Below, piece after piece: positions 19,783 through 29,700 of a DNA stretch of 64,000 bases. Origin of the DNA: JAFAXA01 sp963777325. Lineage in GTDB: Bacteria; Pseudomonadota; Alphaproteobacteria; Acetobacterales; Acetobacteraceae. The notes under the pieces are model-generated. The model was not told the origin of the DNA and did not search any database. It saw only the letters and a list, made by a program, of their open reading frames with translations. The stretch is taken from positions 62,001-126,000 of the forward strand of contig CAVZQE010000020.1 in the NCBI GenBank assembly GCA_963777325.1, written 5' to 3'. Both the position numbers and the translations under genes were made by a program. Position 1 is the stretch's first letter. Each line of letters begins with the position of its first letter.

Positions 19783-21078
19783 ATGCCCTCGCTCTGCCGC
19801 GACTGCCTCGCGGTCGCCGACGCTGCTTCGACCTCGGGAGACTGCGCCCTGTGCGGCGGCGTGCGGATCGTCGCGCATCCGGATCTGCTGCTGCTGACGG
19901 TCGCGCATGTCGATTGCGACGCGTTCTACGCAAGCGTCGAGAAGCGGGACCGGCCGGAGCTTGCCTCCCGCCCGGTGATCGTCGGCGGCGGCGTGCGCGG
20001 CGTCGTCACCGCCGCCTGCTACGTGGCCCGCATCTGGGGCGTCCGCTCCGCGATGCCGATGTTCAAGGCGTTGAAGGCATGCCCGGACGCGGTGGTGATC
20101 CGGCCGGATTTCGCGAAATACGTCGCCGCCTCCCGTCAGATCCGACGGCTGATGGAGCGCCTGACGCCGCTCGTGCAGCCGCTGTCGATCGACGAGGCGG
20201 CGCTCGATCTCACGGGGACGGCGACGCTGCATGCGGCTCCGCCCGCCTCCGTGCTCGCCCGCTTCGCAAGCGACGTGGAGCGGGAGGTCGGCGTCACGGT
20301 CTCGATCGGCCTCGCGCCCAACCGGCTGCTCGCGAAGATCGCGGCCGAGCGCGGCAAACCGCGCGGCTTCGGCGTGATCGGCCAAGCCGAAGCGGCCGGC
20401 CTGCTGGCGCCGGAGCCGGTCGGCGTGCTGCCCGGTATCGGCCCGGCGCTGGCCCGGCGGCTGGGCGCGCTCGGCATCATGCAGCTCGGCCACTTGCAGG
20501 CGCTGACCCCGGCCGAGGCAAGGCGGAAGCTCGGCGATGACGGGCCGTCTCTCGCGCGGAGAGCGCGGGGCGAGGATGACCGTCCGGTCGATCCGGGGCG
20601 GGAGACGAAGTCGATCAGCGCCGAGACGACCTTCGACGCCGACCTCGCCCGGCCGGCCGATCTGGAGCGGCATCTTTGGCGCATGGCCGAGAAGCTGGCG
20701 CGGCGGCTCCGCGGGAAGGAGCTGGCCGCCGGAGGCGTGGTGCTCAAGCTGAAGACGGCTGGGTTCGCGACCCGGACCCGCGCCGCCCGCCTGCACGGCC
20801 CGACCGTGCTGCCCGAGCGCCTGTTCGCGGCCGCCCGGACGCTGCTCGCCCGCGAGGCGACCGGCACGGCGTTCCGGCTCATCGGCATCGGCGCGAACCC
20901 GCTCTGCCCGATCGCGGATGCGGATCGCGGCGACCTCGCCGACACCGATACGCCGCGCCGGGCGGCGGCGCAGGCGGCGGTGGATCATCTGCGGGGACGC
21001 TTCGGAGAGGCCGCCGTGACGAAGGGCCGCTCGCTTGGCGAGAAGCGGGCCTCGCCGGTCGGTCGCGGACGAGCCTAG
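19783..21078 (+). CDS. dinB: DNA polymerase IV (Y-family) with N-terminal zinc-finger-like extension
   Basis: This 431-residue Y-family translesion polymerase has the palm motif AHVDCDAFYASVEKRDRPEL and the catalytic segment PLSIDEAALDLTG. Other signatures are GLAPNRLLAKIA, the helix-hairpin-helix VLPGIGPALARRLGALG and a little-finger domain. The first 35 residues hold four cysteines (CRDC and CALC), the small metal-binding-like extension common in alphaproteobacterial DinB proteins. I see no LexA box upstream. ATG 19783 has only a weak ribosome site. Confidence 0.93.
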   Translation: MPSLCRDCLAVADAASTSGDCALCGGVRIVAHPDLLLLTVAHVDCDAFYASVEKRDRPELASRPVIVGGGVRGVVTAACYVARIWGVRSAMPMFKALKACPDAVVIRPDFAKYVAASRQIRRLMERLTPLVQPLSIDEAALDLTGTATLHAAPPASVLARFASDVEREVGVTVSIGLAPNRLLAKIAAERGKPRGFGVIGQAEAAGLLAPEPVGVLPGIGPALARRLGALGIMQLGHLQALTPAEARRKLGDDGPSLARRARGEDDRPVDPGRETKSISAETTFDADLARPADLERHLWRMAEKLARRLRGKELAAGGVVLKLKTAGFATRTRAARLHGPTVLPERLFAAARTLLAREATGTAFRLIGIGANPLCPIADADRGDLADTDTPRRAAAQAAVDHLRGRFGEAAVTKGRSLGEKRASPVGRGRA

Positions 21079-21125
21079 GCTGGTGCGGGAAGACGCGCCT
21101 GCCGCAACGCTTAGGAGTAGCACCT

Positions 21126-21427
21126 ATGGTGACGCTTCCAGCCTTCCGTCAAAGCCTGTCGGACGGGGCGCCCTCGCCCGACCTCGACATTGCTCTGCAG
21201 GGATTGTGGTGGGCGGGCAAGGGCGACTGGTAGCGCGCGCATCGCTGCGCCCAGCAGGGCGAGGGAGATCCTCGGTGCGATCTGCTGCATGCTTATCTGC
21301 ACAGGCAAGAGGGCGACCTGGGAAACGCCCGGGTACCTGGTATCGGCGGGCAGGCGATCCTTTTCCGGCGACCTCCTTACAAGAAGAATGGGAAGCGCTC
21401 GCGAGCAAGTTTCTGGCCTCCGGCTAA
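21126..21427 (+). pseudogene. Broken small conserved TPR-like protein
   Basis: A conserved alphaproteobacterial protein of about 100 residues can be reconstructed. It has ALQGLWWAGKGDW, then after an in-frame TAG (21231-21233) RAHRCAQQGEGDP and LLHAYLHRQEGDLGNAR, then after a frameshift near 21330-21337 WYRRAGDPFPATSLQEEWEAL to a TAA at 21425-21427. The family is a short all-helical, tetratricopeptide-like protein of unknown function found next to core genes. Two independent lesions mean it is not made as a full protein unless the sequence is wrong at both places. Confidence 0.75.
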
Positions 21428-21464
21428 CGAAAGCCGAAGGCTAGGCGACCGGAGCGCACCCAGC

Positions 21465-23557
21465 TCAATCCGGAATGTGCAGCACGCCGCCGCCGAACGA
21501 AATCAGCGCCGACGGGTCCGGCGCGGCGGCGATGGGCGGCACGTTCGCGTAGGTGATCGGCGGCGCGCCGGGGCCGCGCGGCGTCGTGTGCACGACCTGA
21601 CTCGGCGGCAACGCCCCGCCGGTCGTGAGATGCGCATACATCAGGTCCATCGCCTGGATGAAGTAGCGGTGCAGCGGCACGAGCGTGCTGTCGAAGCCCT
21701 GATACTGGTTGAAGCTGTCGAGATGCTGCGCGTTCGTGACCTCGTAGTAGCGCAGGCCGCTCCGCGCGCCCTCGACCGTCTGGTTCAGCCCGTAATACGC
21801 GCGGCCCGCGAAATTGGGCGGCAGGATGCCGTCGTTGCGGCCGACCACATAGATTGCGGGAATGCCGTGCAGATCGCCGGTCGCCTGCACGTCGCGCACG
21901 CCGCGCGCGACACGTTCGGCCTGCTCCGCCTGGCCTTGGGCAAGCTCAGCCCCGGTCGCGGCATCGGTCCCCTGCGCAAGCGAGCGCAAGCAGAGCGCGC
22001 CGCGCAGATCCTGGTTGGGCGTTGAGACGCGATCCTCGCGCGGCCCGGACGGGGCCTCGTCGTTGATGAGGTTGACGCCGGCCGAAGGCGGAATGCCGTT
22101 GCTTAGGCCGAACAGCGCGTCCTCGGCCGCCTGTGCGAGCGGGATCGGCGCACCGGTCGCATCCGTCGCGCCCATGCTGATGCCGCAGAGATCGTCGAGC
22201 ACCCTGAACCGGCCGTACTGGTTCGTATACGTGACCGAGATCGACTGATGCACATACGCATACCAGTGCGAGGGCGAGACGAAGTTCTGCTCGGGCAGAA
22301 TGCCGAACGCGTTGAGCTTCTGCTGCGCCTCGGCGGCCTCCGCTTGCGGCGCGGCAGGCGTGAGCAGCCCCGCGGCGGCGAGCGCGTCGCATCTGCCGGG
22401 GCTGGCGGCGAGATTGAGCGGCGCGGCCGTGCCCTGCGCCACCGCCGCGCAGCCGGCATAGAGGTTCTCGAAGGTGATGTAGTCCTCGAGGGGCTTGCTG
22501 TGACCGTAGAACGGCGCGCCGTTTCCTTGCTGGATGGCGAAGCTCTTGCCGCGCAGCCGCACCGGCTGCACGTTCGGCTCGGCGACCGCGACGCCGTCGA
22601 TCAGATGGTCGCGGTCCTGCTCGGCCGCGCGCAGCGAAGCGCCGCCGCCGTTCGACACGCTGGAGGCAATGACGATCGTGTTGCGGCGTTGATCCCGCGC
22701 GGATTGCCCGGCGAGAACTTCTGGTTCAGCTCGTAGAACGCGAACCGCACCGCCTGCAGCACGTACAGCCCCCAATCCGCTTCCGGGTTCGCCTCCGAAT
22801 GCGCGTGCTTGTAGGCGAAACGGTAAGGGAAGCTCGCGTCGGACGCCGCGCGCTCGCTCTCGCTGATCGGCGCCGTGAAGTTCGACCGCAGGCCCGCGAC
22901 GGGCGCGAGCGCGCGATCGCCCCGCAGCAGGTTGACGGTGTCGTTGTGCAGGTCGTGCGCGCCGGTGCCGGTGCCCTTGTCCGTGTAGGCGACGGCGCAG
23001 CCGTGCTTGAGGCCCCATTCCCCGGCCGTCGCGATCGCGCCGTAGACGCCGCGCGAGCCGGAGGAGGGGGCTGCGACGATGCAGCCCTTCGACGGATCGT
23101 AGCTGTCCGGGATTTGCACCATGATCGTCACCGCCTCCGGGGCGTCGGCGTGGCGGCTGCGGACGAGCGAGAGCGCCAGGATCTCTGTGCCGGGAATAAG
23201 CCCTTGCGGATTGGTCACGGGGCCGGTGGCGGTCGAAGCCGGCCCGTAGAGCAGGCCGAAGCCGCCGCCCGGGGTTGGATCGACCAGCGCCCGGTAGTTC
23301 GTGTAGATCGCGAGCCGGCGCAGCTCCTCGACCGTGGGCGGCGACGAGAGGGACGGCGCGGTGGCGGAACCGAGGCCGCTCTGGCCGAGGCCGGCGGTCA
23401 GCAGATCGTTGCTCGCGCCGTCGTAATGCGTCGAGACGACCGGGCCGACCAGCACCGGCTTGTCGCCCGGCTCAAAGGCCCAGGCGGTATGCTGCGAAAC
23501 AAAGCCGAGCAGCACCGACGCGACAATGACCGCGCATCCGTTGGCATGCTTGCGCAT
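21465..23557 (-). pseudogene. D-(-)-3-hydroxybutyrate oligomer hydrolase, single frameshift
   Basis: The two halves together make an approximately 697-residue 3HB-oligomer hydrolase, which cleaves oligomers released from polyhydroxybutyrate. The N half (from ATG 23557) has a Sec signal peptide ending near HTAWA, then PTVEELRRLAIYTNYRALVD and VAYTDKGTGTGAHDL. The C half has IASSVSNGGGASLRAAEQD, where SVSNGG carries the nucleophile Ser, and ends GGGVLHIPD. The frames change at about 22685-22700, just before the nucleophile. One indel would restore the gene, so it may be a recent mutation or a sequencing error. Everything else is full length. Confidence 0.85.
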
Positions 23558-23743
23558 CGGTTTCCCCCTGATTCGTTACTGCCATGTTCGGCGACGCGGT
23601 GGTGGCGGTCAACCGGCGGCGGCGCGGTTCGGGCCGCCCGGGCTTGCCGGACCCGCGCGGCTCCCGACCTGAGTGGAGCTCCGTCCGGCTGGCGCCGGTC
23701 GGAGCGGACACCTATGGTCGGCCAAGCGAACGGAGTGTGCCCG

Positions 23744-24520
23744 ATGCGTCTACTTGCCGGCCTCGCGGCCATCCTGCTGCTCGCGGCTCCACCGGCGCAA
23801 GCGGCGGACATGGCCGCGCACCGGGCCCTGTACCAGCTGAAGCTCGCCAGCAGCCGCGGCGACGTGACCGGGGCGACAGGCACGATGGGCTACGAGGTGG
23901 TCGATGCCTGCGATGGCTGGGCGGTGCGCCAAAGACTGCAGATGACGGTGACCAATCAGGACGGCCAGGACATCGAGATGGTATCCGACTACTCGACCTG
24001 GGAGGCGAAGGACGGGCGCGCTTTGCGCTTCCACATGAAGCAGACGACCGACGGCGCGGTCACGAGCCAGACCGATGGCGACGCCAGCCTGAAGGCCGAG
24101 GGAGGACCGGGCGAGGCGCGCTACACAGCGCCGAAAGAAAAGACGGAGGCGCTGCCGGCCGGGACATTGTTCCCGATGGCCCATACCGAAGCGATCCTCG
24201 CGGCGGCCAGGGCGGGCAAGAGATTTCTGGCGTTGCCGCTGTTCGATGGCACTTCCGAGAACGGCGCCCAGGACAGCTCGATCGTTATCCTCGGCTGGCA
24301 CGAGCCGGAGAAGTCGACCTACCCCGCTCTCTCCGGGCTGCCCTTCACGCGGGTCCACATCGCCTTCTTCGACCGGGGCCGCGGCACGACGACGCCCGAC
24401 TACGAGGTCGGGATGAAATACTGGGACAATGGCGTCGGCGACGATCTGCAAATGGATTTCGGCGACTTCGTCATGAGCGGGAGGATGACCGAGTTCACCC
24501 TCTCCCCGCGTCATTGCTGA
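23744..24520 (+). CDS. eipB: EipB-like cell envelope integrity protein (DUF1849)
   Basis: This 258-residue exported protein starts with a clear Sec signal peptide (MRLLAGLAAILLLAAPPAQA). The mature part begins ADMAAHRALYQLKLA, followed by GTMGYEVVDACDGWAVRQRL and PKEKTEALPAGTLFPMAHTE. These are hallmarks of the DUF1849/EipB family, a periplasmic beta-spiral protein needed for envelope integrity in Brucella. ATG 23744 has GGAG about eight bases upstream. Its 3' end overlaps the convergent mutY by 26 bp. Confidence 0.85.
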   Translation: MRLLAGLAAILLLAAPPAQAADMAAHRALYQLKLASSRGDVTGATGTMGYEVVDACDGWAVRQRLQMTVTNQDGQDIEMVSDYSTWEAKDGRALRFHMKQTTDGAVTSQTDGDASLKAEGGPGEARYTAPKEKTEALPAGTLFPMAHTEAILAAARAGKRFLALPLFDGTSENGAQDSSIVILGWHEPEKSTYPALSGLPFTRVHIAFFDRGRGTTTPDYEVGMKYWDNGVGDDLQMDFGDFVMSGRMTEFTLSPRHC

Positions 24521-25583
24521 GATCGCGTTGCTGCGTGCGGGCCATCGCCACGCATTTCCGCATCACCGACGGCAGCGCCGCCTCGGCGAGCGACGCGGCC
24601 GGGAGGAGAAAGCCGTCTCCGGCCGGAACATGCCCGGCCCGCGCGGCGAACAGCTCGATCACCAGTTCGAAATGCGTGAAGACATGGCGTATCTGGCCGG
24701 CCCTGCGCCAGTGCGCCGGTGCTGGCGCATAGAGGAGCGCCTCGTCCGTGGGCCAGACCGCCTGCCGCCAGGGGGTTCCCGGCAGCTCCGTCATGCCGCC
24801 GAGCAGCCCGGCCGGCGGCCGCCGACGCAGCAGCACCCTTCCCTCCCCGTCCTCGATCCAGAAATGCGCGCCATGGCGCACGGGCCTCGCCCGCTTCGCG
24901 TTCTTGCGCGGCAATCCGGACGCGATGCCCAGCCGCCGGCCGCCGCACTCCAGCATCCACGGGCAAACACCGCAGGCGGGAGAAGCGGGGGTGCAGACCG
25001 TCGCGCCGAGATCGAACAGGGCTTGCGCGAAGTCGGACGGCCGGGCGCGGGCCGCCGCATCCGCCCCGAGACCAGCCGCCGCGTCCCTGATCGCGCGCTT
25101 GCCCTCTGGCAGCGGCGTCGCGATCGCGAACACGCGGCTCGCCACGCGCTCGACATTGCCATCGACCGGCACGGCCGGGATGCCGAACGCGATCGCCCCG
25201 ATCGCGGCGGCGGTGTAGTCGCCGATCCCTGGCAGGGAGCGGAGTTTCGCGAGCGTGCGCGGGAAGCCGCCGCCTGCGACCAGGGCCTGGGCGCAGGCGT
25301 GCAGGTTGCGGGCGCGCGCGTAGTAGCCGAGACCCGCCCAAGCGGCGAGCACGGCCTCGAGCGGCGCGCCGGCGAGCGCCTCCATCGTCGGAAAGCGTCC
25401 GAGAAAGCGTTCGTAGTAGGGTGTCACCGCCGCGACCGTGGTCTGCTGGAGCATGATCTCGCTCAGCCAGACGCGATAGGGATCGGGCGTGTCGCCCGGA
25501 AGCGCGCGCCAGGGCAGAGTGCGCCGATGACGATCGTACCAGGCGAGCAGCGCGCCGGCCGTTGGGAGCGGCCCTGAAGGCAT
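24495..25583 (-). CDS. mutY: A/G-specific adenine DNA glycosylase
   Basis: This roughly 362-residue MutY removes adenine mispaired with 8-oxoguanine. It has the catalytic Glu in SEIMLQQTTV, the helix-hairpin-helix LRSLPGIGDYTAAAIGAIAF, the catalytic Asp in PVDGNVERV and the 4Fe-4S ligands C-x6-C-x2-C-x5-C (CTPASPACGVCPWMLEC). A C-terminal NUDIX-like 8-oxoG recognition domain (VLLRRRPPAGLLGGMTELPG) follows. ATG 25583 shares a CATG with the divergent dciA start at 25582; a GTG at 25598 is an alternative start. Confidence 0.94.
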   Translation of the reverse strand: MPSGPLPTAGALLAWYDRHRRTLPWRALPGDTPDPYRVWLSEIMLQQTTVAAVTPYYERFLGRFPTMEALAGAPLEAVLAAWAGLGYYARARNLHACAQALVAGGGFPRTLAKLRSLPGIGDYTAAAIGAIAFGIPAVPVDGNVERVASRVFAIATPLPEGKRAIRDAAAGLGADAAARARPSDFAQALFDLGATVCTPASPACGVCPWMLECGGRRLGIASGLPRKNAKRARPVRHGAHFWIEDGEGRVLLRRRPPAGLLGGMTELPGTPWRQAVWPTDEALLYAPAPAHWRRAGQIRHVFTHFELVIELFAARAGHVPAGDGFLLPAASLAEAALPSVMRKCVAMARTQQRDLSNDAGRG

Positions 25584-26100
25584 GACGGCGGACGACACGA
25601 AACCCGATATGCCGGGCTCCGCGCGGCACGTCTACGGGCCGCGCCCAGTGGCCGCGCTCGTGCCGGGGCTGACCCGCGCCGCCTTCCGCCGCCGCGCGCC
25701 CGCCGCGACCCAGGTGATGACCGACTGGCCGGCGATCGTGGGGCCGGCGCTCGCGCGCGTGACGACGCCCCGCCGCCTTCAAGGCGGCACGCTCTCGGTC
25801 GCCTGCGGCGGGCCGGTCGCGATGGAGCTGCAGCATCTCGCCGGCGAATTGATCGCGCGCATCAACGCGACAATCGGCCGCCCTCTCGTCGAGCGGCTCC
25901 GGTTCGTGCAGGATCTGCAACCGCCGCCCGCGCCTTCGCCACCGCCGCCCGCCCCCTCCCCCGCGAGAGCGGCGGCGATCGACCGGACGGTCGGGGATCT
26001 GCCGCCGGGCGATCTCCGCGACGCCCTCGCCCGCCTCGGCCTCGCCTTATCGGCCGAGCAATCCACCGCCCCGAAGCCAAAGAGGCCCGCATGCGACTGA
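25582..26100 (+). CDS. dciA: DUF721/DciA-family protein
   Basis: This 172-residue protein carries a DUF721 domain in its N-terminal two thirds (VMTDWPAIVGPALARVTTPRRL, GGTLSVACGGPVAMELQH, ELIARINATIG), followed by a proline-rich linker and a short C-terminal helix. DUF721 includes DciA, the ancestral loader or operator of the replicative helicase DnaB in bacteria lacking DnaC. It begins at ATG 25582, divergently and overlapping with the mutY start, and its stop overlaps the DsbA-like start by 10 bp, so the two plus-strand genes are coupled. Confidence 0.8.
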   Translation: MTADDTKPDMPGSARHVYGPRPVAALVPGLTRAAFRRRAPAATQVMTDWPAIVGPALARVTTPRRLQGGTLSVACGGPVAMELQHLAGELIARINATIGRPLVERLRFVQDLQPPPAPSPPPPAPSPARAAAIDRTVGDLPPGDLRDALARLGLALSAEQSTAPKPKRPACD

Positions 26101-26709
26101 CCCGCCGTCTCCTCCTCTCCTCCCTCGGCGCGAGCGCCATGCCGCTCACCCGCCGCGCCGTTGCCGCCGGCTCGCCGGACAAGCCCTGGGCCGGCGAGCG
26201 CAGCCTGGGGCGCCCCGGCGCCCCCGTCACCGTGACCGAATGCTTTTCGCTCACCTGCACGCATTGCGCGGCCTTCTCCCGCGAGACGATGCCGCAGGTG
26301 AAGAAGACGTTCATCGATACCGGCAAGGTGCGCTTCGTCTACGTGGATTTCCCGCTCGATCAGGTGGCGCTCACGGCGGCGATGGTCGCGCGCTCGCTGC
26401 CTGCCGACCGCTACGAGCCGTTCATCACCGCGCTGTTCGCGAACCAGGACCGCTGGGCGTTCGCCCGTGACGTCAACAGCACCGAGGAATTGTGGAAGAC
26501 GGCCGCCCTGGCCGGCATGAACCGTGAAGCTTTCACATCAGCAATCAGCAATAATGACTTGAAAAATTTCATCCTCAGCGAGCAGGATGCGGCGCAGAAG
26601 AAGTGGGGTGTCGACTTCGACTCCGACTTTTATCGTGAACGGAAACAAGACCGCCGGCGCCATCGGTTTCGAGGCCTTCAGCAAGCTCGTCCGGGACGCC
26701 GGCGCCTGA
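26091..26709 (+). pseudogene. DsbA-like periplasmic thiol-disulfide oxidoreductase, frameshift near the C terminus
   Basis: This thioredoxin-fold protein has a twin-arginine-like exported N terminus (MRLTRRLLLSSLGASA), the redox motif CTHC in CFSLTCTHCAAFSRE, and VYVDFPLDQVALTAAMVARSL. It belongs to the DsbA/DSBA-like thioredoxin group. The frame changes at a run of four T (26628-26631 region). The expected C terminus FIVNGNKTAGAIGFEAFSKL lies in the next frame and ends with TGA at 26707-26709, while the continuing frame runs uselessly into smc to 26819. A single-base insertion in a homopolymer points to sequencing error or slippage. Otherwise the gene looks functional. Confidence 0.8.
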
Positions 26710-26734
26710 CCAGGAATCGCCGAAGGATACGCTT

Positions 26735-29700
26735 TTGCCCGTCCGCTTCGCCCGCCTCCGGATCGCCGGGTTCAAGAGCTTCGCGGAGCCCGCGACGGTC
26801 GAGATCCGGCCGGGCCTGACCGGCATCATCGGCCCGAACGGGTGCGGCAAGTCGAACGTGGTCGAGGCCTTGCGCTGGGCCATGGGCGAGAGCAGCGCCA
26901 AGTCCCTGCGCGGCGCCGAGATGGACGACGTGATCTTCGCCGGCACCAGCGCGCGGCCGTCGCGCAACATCGCCGAAGTCACACTGATGCTGGACGAGAC
27001 CGCCGGTGCCGCGCCTCCCCCCTTCCACGAACAGGCGGAGCTTGAGGTCAGCCGCAGGATCGAGCGCGGCGAGGGCAGCACCTACCGCGTCAACGGCCGA
27101 GAGGTGCGCGCCCGCGACGTGCAGACGCTGTTCGCCGATCTGGCGAGCGGCGCGCACTCGTCGGCGATGGTGAGCCAGGGACGGGTCGGCGCGATCGTCA
27201 ACGCCCGCCCCGAAAGCCGGCGCATGATCCTCGAGGAAGCCGCGGGCATCACCGGCTTGCATGCCCGCCGGCACGAGGCGGAGGTCAAGCTGCGCGGCGC
27301 CGAGGCCAATCTCGGCCGGGCCGAGGACTTGCGCGCCCAGCTCGATGCCCAGCTCGGCGCCTTGAAGCGCCAGGCCCGGCAGGCCAGCCGCTACCGCAAC
27401 ATCTCCGGCGCGATCCGTCTCGCCGAAGCCGAGCTGTTCGCGATCCAGCGCGCACGGGTCGAGGCGGCCCGGGCCGCCGCGGGGGCGGCACTCGACGACG
27501 CACGGAGCTTGGTCGCGCAGGCGGCGGAGGCGGCGGGGACGGCGGCTGCGGAAGCAGCCCAGGAGGCAGCGACGCTCCCCGGCCTGCGCGAGGCTGAAGC
27601 AGCCGCGCGCACCGCGCTGGAACGCCACCGGGTCGCGCGCGAGCAGATCGCGGCCGAGGAGCAGCGCGCCCGCGCGGCGCTGACGTCGGCGGCCCAGCGG
27701 CTGGCCCAGCTCGGCCGCGACCTCGCCCATGCCGAGCAGCTCAGCCGGGATGCGGCCGCCGCCGAGGCGCGGCTCGAGACCGAGGACCGGGCGCTCGCCG
27801 AGGCCGATTCGGGCCACGCCGAGCGCGAGGCCGCCGCCAGCTCCGAGGCCGGCGTCGCCGCCGAGCTTGTGCGGTCGGCCGAGCGGGAGGCGAACGCGGC
27901 GACCGAAGCCGCCGCCGAGGCGAGCGCGCAGACCCAGGCGGCGGCTCAGGCGCTCGCCCAGGCCGAGCAGCGCGCCCGGCGCGTCGCCGAGCAGGCAGGC
28001 AAGCTCGAAGGCGAGCGCGCCCGCGTCGCGGCGCAATCGGTCGCGCCGGACCGCCTCGCAACCGTCGCGGCGGAACAGGAGGCGGCCGAAGCCGCGCTCA
28101 CAGCCGCGAGAGAGGCGCTGGAAGCGGCGGAGCAAGCCCGGGGGAGGGCGGTTTCGGCGCTGGCCCAGGCGCGCGAGAGGCAGTCCGCGACCGAGTCGGC
28201 GCGCGCCAAGCTCGCCGCCGAGACGCAGGCGCTCTCCGAAATTCTGGGGGTGCAGGATGGCGAACGCTGGCCGCCGATGGTCGATGCCCTCGCCGTGCCG
28301 CCCGGCCTCGAAGCGGCGCTCGGCGCGGCGCTCGGCGAGGAGCTGACGTCGGCCGCCGACCCGGCGGCGGCACGCCACTGGCGGGAGCTACCCGCCTTCG
28401 ATCCCGCTCCCGCGCTGCCGGACGGCGCGACGCCGCTCGGCGGGCTGGTTGAGGGGCCGCCCGCCCTCACCCGCGCGCTGTCGCAGATCGGGCTGGTCGA
28501 GGGCGACACGGAGGGCGACGCGGGCCAGGCGACGCTCAGGCCGGGTCAGGCGCTCGTCTCCCGCGCGGGCGGGGTCTGGCGATGGGACGGATACACGATC
28601 CGCGCCGGCACGCCGACGGCCGCGGCCGTCCGCTTGCAGCAGCGCAACCGGCTGTCTTCGCTGCGGCTCGCGCTGGCCGGAGCCGAGAGCGAGGCCGCGA
28701 CCGCCCGCGCCGCCCGCGCCCAAGCCGAAACCGCCGAACGCGCGGCGACCGAAGCCGAGCAGGCTGGCAGGCAGAAGCGGCGGGAGGCCGAGCAGCGCCT
28801 GGAACGCGGCCGCGCCGCGCACGCCCAGTTGCGCGCCCAGGCGGCCGCGAGCGAGGCGCGGCTGTCCGGGCTTGACGAGCAGCTCCGGCGGATCGCGGGC
28901 GAGCGCGAAGAGGCGGAGGCCGCCGCCGCCCGCGCCGCCGAGGCGCGCGCCGCCCTGCCGGACGTGACGGCGCTGCGGGGAGAGGTCGATCGCACCCGCC
29001 TCGCTCTATCCGCCGCGCGTGGGCGCGAGACGGCGGCGCGCACGGAACGCGATGCTCTCGCGCGCGAGCACGAAGCCCGGGCGCGACGGCGGCAGGCGAT
29101 CGAGACGGAACGGGCCGCATGGCGCAACCGGGCCAGGGATGCGGCCGCCCGCGTGGCGGATCTCGCTCTCCGCCGCGACCAGGCGACGGTCGAACATGCC
29201 GGGCTGGAGGCGGCGCCCGCGCGGATCGCTTCGCGGCGCGCGGAGGCGAACGAGGCGCTCACCCGGGCCGAGGCGGAGCATCGGAGCCGGGCCGCGACGC
29301 TGGCGCAGGCATCCTCGCTGTCCGATCGCGCCCAGCGGGCCGACCGGGCGGCGCAGGAAGCCCTCGCCGCCGCCCGCGAGGCCGCCGTGCGGGCCGAAGG
29401 CAATGCGACCCAGGCCGACCATGCGTGGGGCGTCGTCGCGGAGCGCATCCTGGAGCGTCTCGGGACGGCGCCGGACCTGCCCGCGCCCCCAGCCGGCGAT
29501 CTCGGGCCGGAGATCGAGGACAAGGCGCGGCGCAAGCTCGACCGGCTGCAGAAGGAGCGCGACGAGATGGGGCCGGTGAACCTCCGCGCCGAGATCGAGG
29601 CGGGCGAGGTGGAGCAGCGGATCGAGGGCATTGCCCGCGAGCGCGAGGAGCTGGCCTCCGCCATCGCCAAGCTGCGCGGCTCGATCGGGCATCTCAACCG

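Noticed and set aside
26710..26819. Extended C terminus of the DsbA-like protein overlapping smc
   Set aside because: The family C terminus lies in the next frame; the extension is an Arg-rich shadow of smc.
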